A DNA stretch of 64,000 bases from Shewanella aestuarii (GCF_014647215.1 NZ_BMOT01000002.1:186001-250000); one strand, 5' to 3'. Shown: positions 28,847-39,614, counted from the stretch's first letter. Notes: generated by a model not told the origin, from the sequence alone. Made by a program: numbers and translations.

Positions 28847-28971
28847 TACACCCTCACTGTCTCAAAAATGGAACGAAGCGTCCAATGTAGTTTATATGGT
28901 AATTAGGCTATTAACAAAGTTATATTTACGGGCTAAAAATTTCAGAGGCTAACGACGCAGAGGATCTAAGG

Positions 28972-31900
28972 ATGACCAGCAAAAAGCAGCCCGCTAACAA
29001 GACCCAAGTATTATCAGCAGATCCATTATTTTTACAAGCTGAACACTTGGCAAAAGATTTTTCGTTATTTCCTGCTCATAGTAAGCAGAGTTTGTCGGAA
29101 GAAATTAAAGGGTTATTAACTGAAGATGCAATTCAATCAAACTTAAAAGGTTTGGCATCTTTAGATGTTGACGGTTATGTCAACAAAGTTATTTTACCAT
29201 CTCAAGATAAAAATCGTCCTGGCGCTAAGCGTATGATTGCCGATCTTAAAGGCAAAATCATATCAGAAAGCCACATAGGGTCATTTTACCGTGCTGAAGT
29301 AGAATTAAACTTCGGTACCCGTACTCGTCGGGTAGGCTTTATTGCCCAAGAGCGCAGTACAGCAAACGGCGCGTGGATGCCTGAGCATCATTTAGCAGCC
29401 TGTAAAGCGATCCGTCACTTTGCTGAGTTGTCTATGCCGATTGTTTACCTTATTGACACCCCAGGTGCTGATGCGGGTGAAGTGGCAAACAGTCAAAACC
29501 AAGCGCATACCATTTCTAAAGCGATTGCAGAAAGTGCCAATGTTGACGTACCCACTGTCGGTATTGTGATTGGTGCAGGCTACTCAGGTGGTGCTATTCC
29601 ACTGGCTGCCGCGAACATTTTATTGTCTATTCGTGATGGTATTTTCAATACCATTCAACCTCAGGGCTTACAAAGCATTGCGCGTAAGTACAACTTGTCT
29701 TGGCAAGAATGTGCTAAGTCTGTTGGAGTATCACCTGAAGAGTTATATACCGCGGGATGTATTGACGGTATTGTTGATTTTACGCCAAGCGATAAAGACG
29801 AACGTCAGCATAACTTACGTCGTGCGATTATCAGTTCTATTGAAGCCATTGAACGCGCTGCAGTAAATTTCGTACGCGAGTCTGACGATTTGAAAGAACA
29901 CTATGATCGCAGTTTACAGCGTTTCTTAGCACCTTCTAAAAACCTTATCACTCTTGAGAATAACACCGGATTGGCTGTTGCAAGCAACCCTACTATGCAT
30001 CACAACATTTTTGGTAGTGCATATCGTTATTTACGTTACTTAACCTTACGCAGTCGCATCCATTCTATTTCATTAGAGCAGTATGGCCGTTTGTCAAAAG
30101 TCAGCGTACCAGAAGGCGACTTACTTGAGCGTATTAAGCAAGAGCAGGAGCGCGTATTCCAAGCTTGGTTAACTAACCCAGATAAATTGGTTTATGACGA
30201 AGAACTAAACAAGCTATGGGGTAACTTTACCGCTAAGCGCAGTGAAGTGTCGACCGAACGTAACGTGATTACTCGCTTTATTTTAGGTGAACCCAAAGAG
30301 AACTATAAAAAAGCCCGTAAGGCATTGTTGTTCAACATTGGTTGGTCTTTATACCATCGCTGGAAAAGCAATGCTGCTAACAACTTTAAAGGCTTAATTC
30401 AGCATTTAGAATCGTTACCTAAGTCGGCTACCCAAGCGCCTTGGCCAGAGCTTAACCAACTGACGGTATTGGATGTGGTTGTGAATGATGAGCTACGTGA
30501 AGATTTCATTTGGCAATGTCATAACATTCTTATCTTCAACGCCTTATATGACAACGTAGTAGGCAGCTTAGCGTCGATTTCTAAAGAAGCTATGATGTCT
30601 AAAAGCTTAGCTCGCGCTTCGGTTGATAAGTTATTACACAAGTCGATTGATATTGCGTTATCTACTCATAATGAAGCGAACGACAAAGCTAAGTTCTACA
30701 AATGGCTTAAATACTTCATGGATCAGTCTAACCGTGCAGAGCTATTAACCCGTGTAGAACAATGGAAGAGTGTTGGTTTCCCACAGCTTAACGATTCATT
30801 ATTCGTTATTTTGACGTATTTCTTCGAACGCTTATTACCAGAATACTTCGATAGTGAAGACGAACACGACAAATACACTGGGGCGATTAACCCTGTGCGT
30901 ATTGGGCGCCGTAAAGACTTCTGGAACCGCTTGACCATGGGTTATCAAGATTTGTTAATCCAGAAAGTGCTTCGTGAAGAAAAGCAAAAAGGCAAAATGG
31001 GTTGGGAGAGTGTTATTGCCAAGTTCTTCACCAAGTTTGATGAAATTGATGCAGACAAAATGTCAGCAAACTTGCTTAACTTCCCTGGTTTCCGTTTATC
31101 AATTGAAGATGCTATTGATAAGAAAATTCGTCCATGCGGTTTGATTACTGGCTTGGCTGATTTTAAACATGACGGTAAAAAATTACGTGTTGGTGTTGCA
31201 GTATCCAATACCGCATTCCAAGCGGGTGCATTCGATATGGCCAGTGCTGAGAAATTCAGTGCGCTATTGATTGAGTGTGCTAAGCGCAAATTACCTGTGA
31301 TCTGTTTTATCAGTTCAGGTGGTATGCAAACTAAAGAAGGTGCCGCGGCACTATTCTCAATGGCAGTTGTTAATGACCGTATCACTCGTTTTATTCGTGA
31401 TAACGAATTACCAGTATTGATGTTTGGTTTCGGTGACTGTACTGGTGGTGCGCAAGCTAGCTTTGTGACTCATCCTTTAGTGCAAACGTATTATTTGTCA
31501 GGAACAAATATGCCATTTGCTGGGCAAATGGTTGTGCCTGCATACTTACCGTCTACAGCGACATTGTCTAACTATTTATCTAAAGTTCCAGGGGCAATGA
31601 CAGGTTTGGTTTATAACCCGTTCAGTGACACTTTGGATGGCCAGTTAAGCGGTATTGACCCATTAATGCCGTTACCAACAGCACATATTGAAGATGTTAT
31701 TGGTCAAGCTTTATCAACATTAGTGCCTGAGGTCGTTGAGGTTGAAGAAGTGATTCTTCAAGATGATCCACGCGCCCTAATGAAGCCAATCAATAAAGTC
31801 TTGATCCATGCTCGCGGTTGTACAGCGGTTAAATTAATTCGCAAAGCCCATGACAACAACATCAACGTGGTATTGGTTGCATCAGATCCTGATATGACCT

Positions 31901-33525
31901 CAGTGCCTGCAGATATGTTGAAAGAAAACGACAAGCTAGTTTGTATCGGTGGTAACACGTCTGATGAAAGTTACTTAAATGCCTACTCGGTATTGCGAGT
32001 CGCTGATTACGAAGACGTAGATGCATTGCACCCAGGTATTGGTTTCTTATCTGAAAGCCCTCAATTTGCTGCATTGTGTGTTAACAACGGCGTAAACTTT
32101 GTTGGCCCAAGCGTACACTCAATGACAACGATGGGTAACAAGTCAAATGCTATCCATACTTCACAAGCGCAAAATGTACCGGTTGTTCCAGGTAGCCATG
32201 GCATTTTGACTAACGCTGAACAAGCTGTGAATGTGGCGATTGAAATTGGTTATCCAGTGCTACTTAAAGCCGTACAAGGTGGTGGTGGTAAAGGTATTCA
32301 GGTTGTCAAACGCCCAGAAGACATGATTGGTTTATTCCAAAAAACCGCTACAGAAGCTGCAGCGGCATTTGGTAATGGCGATTTATACCTAGAAAAATAT
32401 GTTACTTCATTACGTCATATTGAAGTGCAGTTACTGCGTGACAAGTTTGGTAATACCAAAGTATTGGGTATTCGTGATTGTTCTGTGCAACGTAATAACC
32501 AGAAAGTGATTGAAGAATCTGGTTCGACTATGTTGCCAGAAGAGTTAAAGCAAAAGGTGATGGATTACACCCGTGCTTTAGGTGATGCCACAGACTATAT
32601 GGGTGCGGGTACGGTTGAGTTTATCTACAACTTAGATGCTAACGAAGTATACTTCATGGAAATGAATACCCGTTTACAGGTTGAGCATCCAGTCACCGAA
32701 GCAACTTCTGGTATTGATATCGTCAGTGCACAGTTTGATATCGCAGCAGGTCGCTCAATTGAGAAATTAGAACCTGTTGATCAAGGGTATGCGATGGAAG
32801 TGCGTGTTACGGCTGAAAAAGCCGCTCTCGATAGCCATGGCATTCTACAATTATTGCCTAACCCAGGTATGATTACAGAATGCATCATGCCACAGCGTGA
32901 TGATGTTGAGCTGATTTCTATTGCTGAAACCGGTAAAGAAGTCTCACCATACTATGACAGCTTAATCGCGCAGATCATTATTCGTGGCAGCGATCGTGAA
33001 GATGTGGTCAAGAAAATGTATGACTACTTAGATACTGTTGTCATCAAGGGTATTGCAACTAACATTCCGTTATTGAAACGTATTCTGAAGGATACCACCT
33101 TTAACGAAGGTGTTTACGATACCAACTACTTACCACGTTTAATGGCTGAGTTAGATATTCCTGAGCTTATCGCTGAAATGGAAGCCGCAGCTGAAACCGT
33201 GAAAGTTGATACTGAGTCACTGCGAGTTGGTGAAAGTAATGAGCTTAAAGTATTGGCACAGGGCGCAGGTATTTTCTATACCTCACCAGCACCGGGTGAA
33301 GCTGATTTTGTTAAGGAAGGCGACATAGTAACCGTTGACCAAACTTTAGCATTAACAGAAGCAATGAAAATGTTCTCACAAGTCACCTTGGCAGGTTTTA
33401 ATCGTCAAGATGCGGTGTTGTATCCTGAAGATCAGACATATCGAATTGAGCGTATTTTGAATAGTAATGGCCAGCAAGTTTCACAAAATGACCTGCTATT
33501 TGTTATTTCGCCAGTTGAGTCGTAA
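28972..33525 (+). CDS. Single-chain biotin-dependent acyl-CoA carboxylase (carboxyltransferase + biotin carboxylase + biotinyl domain)
   Basis: A 1517-residue multidomain enzyme. Residues about 100-290 resemble the AccA carboxyltransferase half (LIDTPGADAGEV, GAGYSGGAIPLAAA). A linker of about 480 residues follows. Residues about 740-930 resemble AccD (VICFISSGGMQTKEG, GFGDCTGGAQASF) without the AccD zinc finger. Residues about 940-1390 are a biotin carboxylase with HPGIGFLSE, GGGGKGI, HIEVQ, RDCSVQRNNQ and EMNTRLQVEHPVTE. A biotinyl domain ends the protein (EAMKM, biotin-accepting Lys1466). It should carboxylate an acyl-CoA using bicarbonate and ATP. The domain order is unusual and the substrate is unproven. 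Confidence 0.88.
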   Translation: MTSKKQPANKTQVLSADPLFLQAEHLAKDFSLFPAHSKQSLSEEIKGLLTEDAIQSNLKGLASLDVDGYVNKVILPSQDKNRPGAKRMIADLKGKIISESHIGSFYRAEVELNFGTRTRRVGFIAQERSTANGAWMPEHHLAACKAIRHFAELSMPIVYLIDTPGADAGEVANSQNQAHTISKAIAESANVDVPTVGIVIGAGYSGGAIPLAAANILLSIRDGIFNTIQPQGLQSIARKYNLSWQECAKSVGVSPEELYTAGCIDGIVDFTPSDKDERQHNLRRAIISSIEAIERAAVNFVRESDDLKEHYDRSLQRFLAPSKNLITLENNTGLAVASNPTMHHNIFGSAYRYLRYLTLRSRIHSISLEQYGRLSKVSVPEGDLLERIKQEQERVFQAWLTNPDKLVYDEELNKLWGNFTAKRSEVSTERNVITRFILGEPKENYKKARKALLFNIGWSLYHRWKSNAANNFKGLIQHLESLPKSATQAPWPELNQLTVLDVVVNDELREDFIWQCHNILIFNALYDNVVGSLASISKEAMMSKSLARASVDKLLHKSIDIALSTHNEANDKAKFYKWLKYFMDQSNRAELLTRVEQWKSVGFPQLNDSLFVILTYFFERLLPEYFDSEDEHDKYTGAINPVRIGRRKDFWNRLTMGYQDLLIQKVLREEKQKGKMGWESVIAKFFTKFDEIDADKMSANLLNFPGFRLSIEDAIDKKIRPCGLITGLADFKHDGKKLRVGVAVSNTAFQAGAFDMASAEKFSALLIECAKRKLPVICFISSGGMQTKEGAAALFSMAVVNDRITRFIRDNELPVLMFGFGDCTGGAQASFVTHPLVQTYYLSGTNMPFAGQMVVPAYLPSTATLSNYLSKVPGAMTGLVYNPFSDTLDGQLSGIDPLMPLPTAHIEDVIGQALSTLVPEVVEVEEVILQDDPRALMKPINKVLIHARGCTAVKLIRKAHDNNINVVLVASDPDMTSVPADMLKENDKLVCIGGNTSDESYLNAYSVLRVADYEDVDALHPGIGFLSESPQFAALCVNNGVNFVGPSVHSMTTMGNKSNAIHTSQAQNVPVVPGSHGILTNAEQAVNVAIEIGYPVLLKAVQGGGGKGIQVVKRPEDMIGLFQKTATEAAAAFGNGDLYLEKYVTSLRHIEVQLLRDKFGNTKVLGIRDCSVQRNNQKVIEESGSTMLPEELKQKVMDYTRALGDATDYMGAGTVEFIYNLDANEVYFMEMNTRLQVEHPVTEATSGIDIVSAQFDIAAGRSIEKLEPVDQGYAMEVRVTAEKAALDSHGILQLLPNPGMITECIMPQRDDVELISIAETGKEVSPYYDSLIAQIIIRGSDREDVVKKMYDYLDTVVIKGIATNIPLLKRILKDTTFNEGVYDTNYLPRLMAELDIPELIAEMEAAAETVKVDTESLRVGESNELKVLAQGAGIFYTSPAPGEADFVKEGDIVTVDQTLALTEAMKMFSQVTLAGFNRQDAVLYPEDQTYRIERILNSNGQQVSQNDLLFVISPVES

Positions 33526-33920
33526 ATAAGGCAATAAATTGACAACAAAGTAATGTGGTCAACTTGCAATAAAAATACCCGCGAATAGCGGGTATTTTTT
33601 TGCTCAAATCGGGTACATTTTTTAATAAAAAAAACGCTAATTGACACCAGAGCGAATTAATAGGCTTTTTTTTATCAAACTGAGGCTTTTTTACTGTTTG
33701 TTTAAAAAATATTCGATTATTTTTATTTTATTGTTTTATATGGGTTTAAGCTCAAAAATAGGCTTTTTTTTTGATGAAAAGTCATAAATATTGCAACTCC
33801 CATTTGCGCCCAGCAAGGTTCCAATTTACAATATGCGCCTTAAATAACCTGATGTGCGGTGTGTCGGTAGTTTTTTCGCATGCTCCGTCTACTTCTTAAA
33901 CTAATCATTAAAGTTGAATC
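33526..33920. other. Carboxylase-EF-G gap with three AGGC-T(n) repeats
   Basis: A 395-base AT-rich gap. After the terminator at 33571, the word AGGC followed by 6 to 9 T residues occurs at 33662, 33683 and 33760, on the strand of the downstream EF-G gene. No gene is seen. It presumably holds the EF-G promoter. Confidence 0.55.
33571..33599 (+). terminator. Terminator after the carboxylase gene
   Basis: AAAAATACCCGC / GCGGGTATTTTT, a 12-bp perfect stem with a 5-base loop, followed by T residues. Confidence 0.92.
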
Positions 33921-36014
33921 ATGACCGAATTATCCAAATACAGAAACATTGGTATCTTCGCTCACGTTGACGCGGGTAAAACCACGACCACCGAGCGTAT
34001 TCTTAAGCTAACCGGTAAGATCCATAAGATCGGCGAAGTACATGATGGTGAATCTACTACTGACTTCATGGAACAGGAAGCTGAGCGCGGTATTACCATT
34101 CAGTCAGCAGCAGTAAGCTGTTTCTGGAATGACCACCGTTTCAACGTTATCGATACTCCAGGCCACGTTGACTTCACAGTTGAAGTATATCGTTCGCTTA
34201 AAGTACTTGACGGTGGTATCGGCGTATTCTGTGGTTCTGGTGGTGTTGAACCTCAATCAGAAACCAACTGGCGTTATGCTAACGATTCAGAAGTTTCGCG
34301 TATCATCTTCGTAAACAAGTTAGACCGTATGGGTGCTGATTTCTTACGTGTTGTTAAGCAAACTAAAGACGTTTTAGCGGCTAACCCACTAGTTATGGTT
34401 CTACCTATCGGTATCGAAGACCAGTTCACTGGTGTTGTTGACCTATTAACTCGTAAAGCACACATTTGGGATGATTCTGGTTTACCAGAAAACTTCGTCG
34501 TTCAAGATGTGCCAGCTGACATGGTAGACTTAGTTGAAGAATACCGTGAAATGCTAATCGAATCTGCAGTAGAAATGGACGACGATTTAATGGAAGCTTA
34601 CATGGAAGGTAATGAACCTTCTATCGAAGACATTAAGCGTTGTATCCGTGCGGGTACTCGTACTATGCATTTCTTCCCAACATACTGTGGTTCTGCATTC
34701 AAAAACAAAGGTATGCAGTTATTATTAGATGCAGTTGTTGATTACCTACCAGATCCAGTTGAAGTTGATCCACAACCGTTAACTGATGAAGAAGGTAACG
34801 AAACAGGTGAATTCGCAATCGTTGATGCAGATGCGCCATTAAAAGCGTTAGCGTTCAAGATTATGGATGACCGTTTTGGTGCATTAACATTCGTACGTAT
34901 CTACTCAGGCCGTATCAAGAAGGGTGACACCATCCTTAACTCTGCTACTGGTAAAACTGAGCGTGTTGGCCGTATGGTTGAGATGCAAGCTAACGAACGT
35001 AACGAATTAGAATCAGCTCAAGCTGGTGACATTATCGCTATCGTTGGTATGAAAAACGTACAAACAGGTCACACTCTATGTGATCCTAAGCACCCATGTA
35101 CGCTTGAAGCAATGGTATTCCCAGAGCCAGTTATCTCTATCGCTGTAGCGCCAAAAGATAAAGGCGGTTCAGAGAAAATGGGTATCGCTATCGGTAAAAT
35201 GATTGCAGAAGATCCATCTTTCCGCGTAGAAACTGACGAAGATTCAGGTGAAACCATCCTTAAAGGTATGGGCGAGCTTCACTTAGACATTAAAGTAGAC
35301 ATCCTTAAGCGTACTTATGGTGTTGAACTAATCGTTGGTGAGCCTCAAGTTGCTTACCGTGAAACTATCACAGCAGAAGTTGAAGATAGCTACACGCATA
35401 AGAAACAGTCTGGTGGTTCTGGTCAGTTTGGTAAGATTGACTATAAGATCCGTCCTGGTGAAGCAAACACTGGCTTCGTGTTCAAATCATCAGTTGTTGG
35501 TGGTAACGTACCTAAAGAATTCTGGCCTGCGGTTCAGAAAGGTTTTGGTAGCATGATGAACACAGGTACTATCGCTGGCTTCCCAGTGTTAGACGTTGAA
35601 TTTGAATTAACTGATGGTGCATTCCACGCAGTTGACTCATCAGCAATCGCGTTCGAAATCGCTGCTAAAGGCGCTTTCCGTCAATCTATCGCTAAAGCTA
35701 AGCCACAACTTCTTGAGCCTATCATGAAAGTTGACGTGTTCAGCCCAGACGACAACGTTGGTGACGTAATTGGTGACTTAAACCGTCGTCGCGGTATGAT
35801 CAAAGATCAAAACGCTGGCGTTACTGGTGTTCGTATCAAGGCTGACGTACCGTTATCAGAAATGTTCGGTTACATCGGTTCACTACGTACAATGACTTCT
35901 GGTCGTGGTCAGTTCTCTATGGAATTTGCTCACTACTCACCTTGTCCAAACAGCGTTTCTGAGAAAGTTGTTGCTCAAGTTAAAGAACGTAAAGCTGCTG
36001 AAGCTAAGAAGTAA
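33921..36014 (+). CDS. fusA2: Translation elongation factor G, stand-alone paralogue
   Basis: A 697-residue translational GTPase. The G domain has [15 protein letters not shown] (G1), GITIQSAA (G2), DTPGHVDF (G3) and [10 protein letters not shown] (G4). Domains II to V follow, ending in [24 protein letters not shown]. It is not next to rpsL, rpsG or tufA, so it is likely the second EF-G that Shewanella and Vibrio carry. In other bacteria EF-G paralogues divide translocation and ribosome recycling or act under stress. Codon choice looks strongly biased, suggesting high expression. The symbol fusA2 is a working name. Confidence 0.88.
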   Translation: MTELSKYRNIGIFAHVDAGKTTTTERILKLTGKIHKIGEVHDGESTTDFMEQEAERGITIQSAAVSCFWNDHRFNVIDTPGHVDFTVEVYRSLKVLDGGIGVFCGSGGVEPQSETNWRYANDSEVSRIIFVNKLDRMGADFLRVVKQTKDVLAANPLVMVLPIGIEDQFTGVVDLLTRKAHIWDDSGLPENFVVQDVPADMVDLVEEYREMLIESAVEMDDDLMEAYMEGNEPSIEDIKRCIRAGTRTMHFFPTYCGSAFKNKGMQLLLDAVVDYLPDPVEVDPQPLTDEEGNETGEFAIVDADAPLKALAFKIMDDRFGALTFVRIYSGRIKKGDTILNSATGKTERVGRMVEMQANERNELESAQAGDIIAIVGMKNVQTGHTLCDPKHPCTLEAMVFPEPVISIAVAPKDKGGSEKMGIAIGKMIAEDPSFRVETDEDSGETILKGMGELHLDIKVDILKRTYGVELIVGEPQVAYRETITAEVEDSYTHKKQSGGSGQFGKIDYKIRPGEANTGFVFKSSVVGGNVPKEFWPAVQKGFGSMMNTGTIAGFPVLDVEFELTDGAFHAVDSSAIAFEIAAKGAFRQSIAKAKPQLLEPIMKVDVFSPDDNVGDVIGDLNRRRGMIKDQNAGVTGVRIKADVPLSEMFGYIGSLRTMTSGRGQFSMEFAHYSPCPNSVSEKVVAQVKERKAAEAKK

Positions 36015-36032
36015 TTCTTAACTTAACAGTTT

Positions 36033-36061
36033 AAAAAACCGCTGCTTGCAGCGGTTTTTTT
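36033..36061. terminator. Terminator after the EF-G gene
   Basis: AAAAAACCGCTGC / GCAGCGGTTTTTT (36033-36045, 36048-36060), a near-continuous palindrome flanked by A and T runs. Confidence 0.93.
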
Positions 36062-36495
36062 ATGCCTGAAATTTAACTCATTTAAGTAAGCTGAATTGGT
36101 GTTATATTCTTTATTGATATCGAGAATGCTTGGGTAATAGCAAAACGAAATGGCAGTTGTACAATAATAAGATAGCGAATGCGTCTATATTCTAACTGGG
36201 GATTATTCATTTATGTGCGCGGTTTGGTAGCGCTAATTTCGGCTATTAAATCTATACAAAACAACTTTTTGATTCAATCACTTTTGATACACCAAGAAAC
36301 GGTTAATAGACTAGTTATTCCTGTCAAAATTGGACTTGTTACTAGTAGGCAATTCAAGTTTGATTATTAATCGCGCCAAGGTTTTTATGCAGGGTTGAGG
36401 TTAGGTGTTTTTGAGCTAAATCCGATTTACGTTGAACCATTGAACATATAAAAATGCCACTTCATTTGAAGTGGCATTTTTGTTATTACAAAAAC
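36062..36495. other. EF-G/napB convergent gap
   Basis: About 430 bases. A 63-codon frame at 36179-36370 shows no ribosome binding site or family features and is not accepted. A terminator lies at 36451. I see nothing else. Confidence 0.55.
36451..36480. terminator. Terminator of the nap genes (bidirectional)
   Basis: AAAATGCCACTTCA / TGAAGTGGCATTTT, a perfect 14-bp stem with a 2-base centre, 16 bases beyond the napB stop. Confidence 0.9.
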
Positions 36496-36909
36496 TTATT
36501 TAGAATGAGTATTATCGACAATAGTGTCTTTATTTGCAGCTTGGGCAACATGACATTGAACACAGAAGTAGTATTCATTGTTAAATTTACCATCTGACTC
36601 AAGATGAGATTTATCCACCGCAGTGGCTTTCATCTTGGCTGCTTTTTCGGTGCTATGGCAGGTTAAACACCCATTTTTTTTGGTTGTAATTGAATAGCTG
36701 TCCTTATGCGGGATTAGTGGCGGTTGGTGAATAAAGGTACGTTCAATCGCTTTGCCTTTTGTTGGATAAGTTGGCATAGCGTCCGCTGCTAATGCGGTTG
36801 TTACTTCAGCTTGGCGTAATGAATTCACCTCTACTGACGTCGTTTCAGCTTGTCCGCCAAAGGTGGTTAATCCCAAGACTAATGTTGCCACACTCAATAA
36901 TGTTTTCAT
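36496..36909 (-). CDS. napB: Periplasmic nitrate reductase small subunit, dihaem cytochrome c
   Basis: Passes electrons to NapA in the periplasm. The 137-residue precursor has a signal peptide (MKTLLSVATLVLGLTTFGGQ, then A) and two haem-binding motifs, CLTCH and CVQCH. Two further His residues supply the second axial ligands. It lies 108 bases after napA on the same strand. No napC, napG or napH gene is in the neighbourhood, so the quinol-side donor must be encoded elsewhere; in Shewanella, CymA commonly does this. Confidence 0.94.
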   Translation of the reverse strand: MKTLLSVATLVLGLTTFGGQAETTSVEVNSLRQAEVTTALAADAMPTYPTKGKAIERTFIHQPPLIPHKDSYSITTKKNGCLTCHSTEKAAKMKATAVDKSHLESDGKFNNEYYFCVQCHVAQAANKDTIVDNTHSK

Positions 36910-37017
36910 GTTTTGCTCCGTAACATCCTAGATGAATGTTTCAAATTCGGGTGGTGAGCGGTTAATTAAGTGAACCTAATTACCTTAACTCACCACATCT
37001 TTAATGGTGCGAGTGAC

Positions 37018-39501
37018 TTATGCTTTGATGACCTTAACAGGACATTTTTTGAAGTCAGTTTCTTTCGATAGCGGGTCAGTTGCATCTAACAAGAGTTTGT
37101 TTACAAGCTGTCTGGCATCAAAGAAAGGCATGAACACCACACCTCTAGGTGGCTTGTTACGGCCTTTGGTTTCAACGCGTGTTTTGATTTCACCGCGAGG
37201 TGAGGCGACAATGACTTCATCGCCACGATTGACACCCCGTGCTTTAGCATCTTCTGGATGCATAAAGATTTGTGCATCAGGATAAGCTTTATGCAGTTCA
37301 GGTACGCGGGCCGTCATCGACGCCGTGTGCCAGTGTTCAAGTACACGCCCCGTTGACATCCATAAATCATATTCGGTGTTAGGCTCTTCTGCAGCCGGCT
37401 CGTAAGGTAGTGCGAAAATAACCGCTTTACCGTCTGGTTTGCCGTAGAAGTTAAACCCTTCACCCGCCTTAACATAAGGATCGCTGCCTTCAACAAAACG
37501 GCGCAATGTTTCTTTTCCGTTTACAACCGGCCAACGTTTACCACGGTTTTCATGGTAGGAGTCAAAAGTATCCAAATCGTGCGCGTGGCCACGACCAAAC
37601 TGCGCATATTCTTCAAATAGCCCTTTCTGTAGGTAGAAACCAAAGTCTTTACTCTCGTCGTTATAGGCCCCTTTACATTCAGATGCAGGGAACTTATTCA
37701 CGACACCATTGGCAAACAGAATGTCGTATAACGTCTTATCAGCATACTCAGGCTTTTTCGCGATAAGTTCAGCAGGCCATACTTCTGACACTTTAAAGCG
37801 CTTTGAGAACTCAACTAACTGCCATAGATCTGATTTAGCACCTTCGGGGGTAGGTACCTGCTGATGCCACATATGGGTGCGGCGTTCAGCGTTACCGTAA
37901 GCACCTTCTTTTTCTACCCACATTGCTGTTGGGAGAATGAGGTCAGCGGCGGTAGCTGTGACAGTTGGGTAAGGATCTGATACCACGATAAAGTTTTCCG
38001 GATTACGGAATCCGGGATAAATTTCATCATTGATATTTGGGCCAGCCTGCATGTTGTTGGTACACATGGTCCAATAACAGTTTAGCTTGCCGTCTTTAAG
38101 CATACGACTTTGAAGAACAGCATGGAAACCTGGTTTTGGCGGGATCGCGCCGGCTGGTAATTGCCAAAGTTTTTCGGTAATTTCACGGTGCTTATCGTTA
38201 TTTACCACCATGTCAGCTGGCAGACGATGGGCAAACGTTCCCACTTCACGTGCAGTACCACATGCCGAAGGCTGGCCTGTTAATGAGAACGGACTGTTAC
38301 CTGGTGTGGCAATTTTTCCTGTTAACAAATGGATGTTGTAAAGCATGTTATTGGCCCACACACCGCGAACGTGTTGGTTAATACCCATGGTCCATAAGCT
38401 CATCACTTTGATGTTTGGATCAGCATAAGCTTTTGCCATTGTTTCGAGATTTTCAACCGGTACACCACTCATTTTTGAAGCATACTCAACGGTATAGGTG
38501 CTGACGAATTTAGCATATTCCTCAAAACTAATAGGGGTTGCACCACCATCATCTGGATTTTTAGCTTTCTTTTGTAGCGGGTGATCAGGACGTAAACCAT
38601 AACCAATGTCTGTCACACCAAGGGCAAATTTGGTGTGCTTGGTAACGAAGTCTTTGTTTACGGCATTATTTTGAATGATGTAGTTAGCAATATAGTTTAA
38701 TAATACTAAGTCTGTTTGTGGCTTGAAAATCATTGGGTTATCAGCTAAATCGAAGCTGCGGTTTTCAAACGTCGATAACACATGAACGCGGGCATCTTTG
38801 TGGCTTAAACGACGGTCAGTTAGACGAGCCCATAAAATAGGGTGCATTTCGGCCATATTTGCGCCCCAAAGCACGAAATGATCAGCCGCTTCTAAGTCAT
38901 CATAACAACCCATTGGCTCATCAATACCAAAGGTACGCATAAAACCGCCCACCGCAGATGCCATACAGTGACGCGCATTTGGATCGAGATTGTTAGTTAA
39001 GAAACCCGCTTTGTGCAGTTTAGCTGCAGCGTAACCTTCCCAAATTGTCCATTGACCAGAACCAAACATACCCACAGATGTCGGGCCTTTCTTAGCAATA
39101 CTGGCTTTCCATTTGTCGGCCATAGTATCAAGTGCTACATCCCAGCTGACTGGAGTGAACTCACCTTCTTTATGATACTTGCCATCTTTCATGCGCAATA
39201 ATGGTGAAGTTAGGCGATCTTTACCATACATGATTTTTGATAAGAAGTAGCCTTTAACACAGTTAAGGCCTTTGTTGACAGGGCTTTCAGGGTCACCTTG
39301 GGTAGCAACAACTTTACCGCCTTTGGTACCCACTAAAACACTACAGCCGACGCCGCAAAAACGACAGGGGGCTTTGTCCCATTTTACGTCAGAGCTACCT
39401 TCGGCAGCGTTCACGACACTAATAGGGATTGCTAAGCCAACAGCAGAGGCTGCGGCTGCAGCTGCGTTAGCCTTTAGAAACTCGCGACGGCTTATGCTCA
39501 T
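37018..39501 (-). CDS. napA: Periplasmic nitrate reductase catalytic subunit
   Basis: Molybdopterin (bis-MGD) enzyme that reduces nitrate to nitrite in the periplasm. A Tat signal (SRREFLKA, then a hydrophobic stretch) opens the protein. The [4Fe-4S] ligands are C-R-F-C-G-V-G-C and, further on, NCVKGYF. The molybdenum ligand is the Cys in NARHCMASA. At 827 residues it matches E. coli NapA (828). The ATG at 39501 has GAGGA 6 bases upstream; the longer frame begins with a GTG. The chaperone gene napD is missing upstream, which is unusual. Confidence 0.96.
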   Translation of the reverse strand: MSISRREFLKANAAAAAASAVGLAIPISVVNAAEGSSDVKWDKAPCRFCGVGCSVLVGTKGGKVVATQGDPESPVNKGLNCVKGYFLSKIMYGKDRLTSPLLRMKDGKYHKEGEFTPVSWDVALDTMADKWKASIAKKGPTSVGMFGSGQWTIWEGYAAAKLHKAGFLTNNLDPNARHCMASAVGGFMRTFGIDEPMGCYDDLEAADHFVLWGANMAEMHPILWARLTDRRLSHKDARVHVLSTFENRSFDLADNPMIFKPQTDLVLLNYIANYIIQNNAVNKDFVTKHTKFALGVTDIGYGLRPDHPLQKKAKNPDDGGATPISFEEYAKFVSTYTVEYASKMSGVPVENLETMAKAYADPNIKVMSLWTMGINQHVRGVWANNMLYNIHLLTGKIATPGNSPFSLTGQPSACGTAREVGTFAHRLPADMVVNNDKHREITEKLWQLPAGAIPPKPGFHAVLQSRMLKDGKLNCYWTMCTNNMQAGPNINDEIYPGFRNPENFIVVSDPYPTVTATAADLILPTAMWVEKEGAYGNAERRTHMWHQQVPTPEGAKSDLWQLVEFSKRFKVSEVWPAELIAKKPEYADKTLYDILFANGVVNKFPASECKGAYNDESKDFGFYLQKGLFEEYAQFGRGHAHDLDTFDSYHENRGKRWPVVNGKETLRRFVEGSDPYVKAGEGFNFYGKPDGKAVIFALPYEPAAEEPNTEYDLWMSTGRVLEHWHTASMTARVPELHKAYPDAQIFMHPEDAKARGVNRGDEVIVASPRGEIKTRVETKGRNKPPRGVVFMPFFDARQLVNKLLLDATDPLSKETDFKKCPVKVIKA

Positions 39502-39598
39502 GGTGTTCCTCACTCTTTTATTGATTTAAACTCACAAATACACATGACATTCATGTTTGTTATGTTATTGAGTGTAAACCTGATAAATTGTAAGGGTA

Positions 39599-39614
39599 TA
39601 CCTCAGAATGGGTA
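39599..39614. promoter_or_regulatory. NarP/NarL-type 7-2-7 operator upstream of napA
   Basis: TACCTCA-GA-ATGGGTA matches TACYYMT-NN-AKRRGTA at 13 of 14 positions. NarP binds such inverted heptamers to activate nap operons in response to nitrate. The site lies about 100 bases upstream of the napA start. The right half is a perfect heptamer. Confidence 0.65.

Noticed and set aside
30945..31385. 146-codon frame antisense to the carboxylase gene
   Set aside because: It lies inside a coding region with strong protein conservation on the other strand; long shadows are expected in a codon-biased gene.
36179..36370. 63-codon frame downstream of the EF-G gene
   Set aside because: No ribosome binding site, no recognisable features, and it sits between two terminators without a clear promoter.
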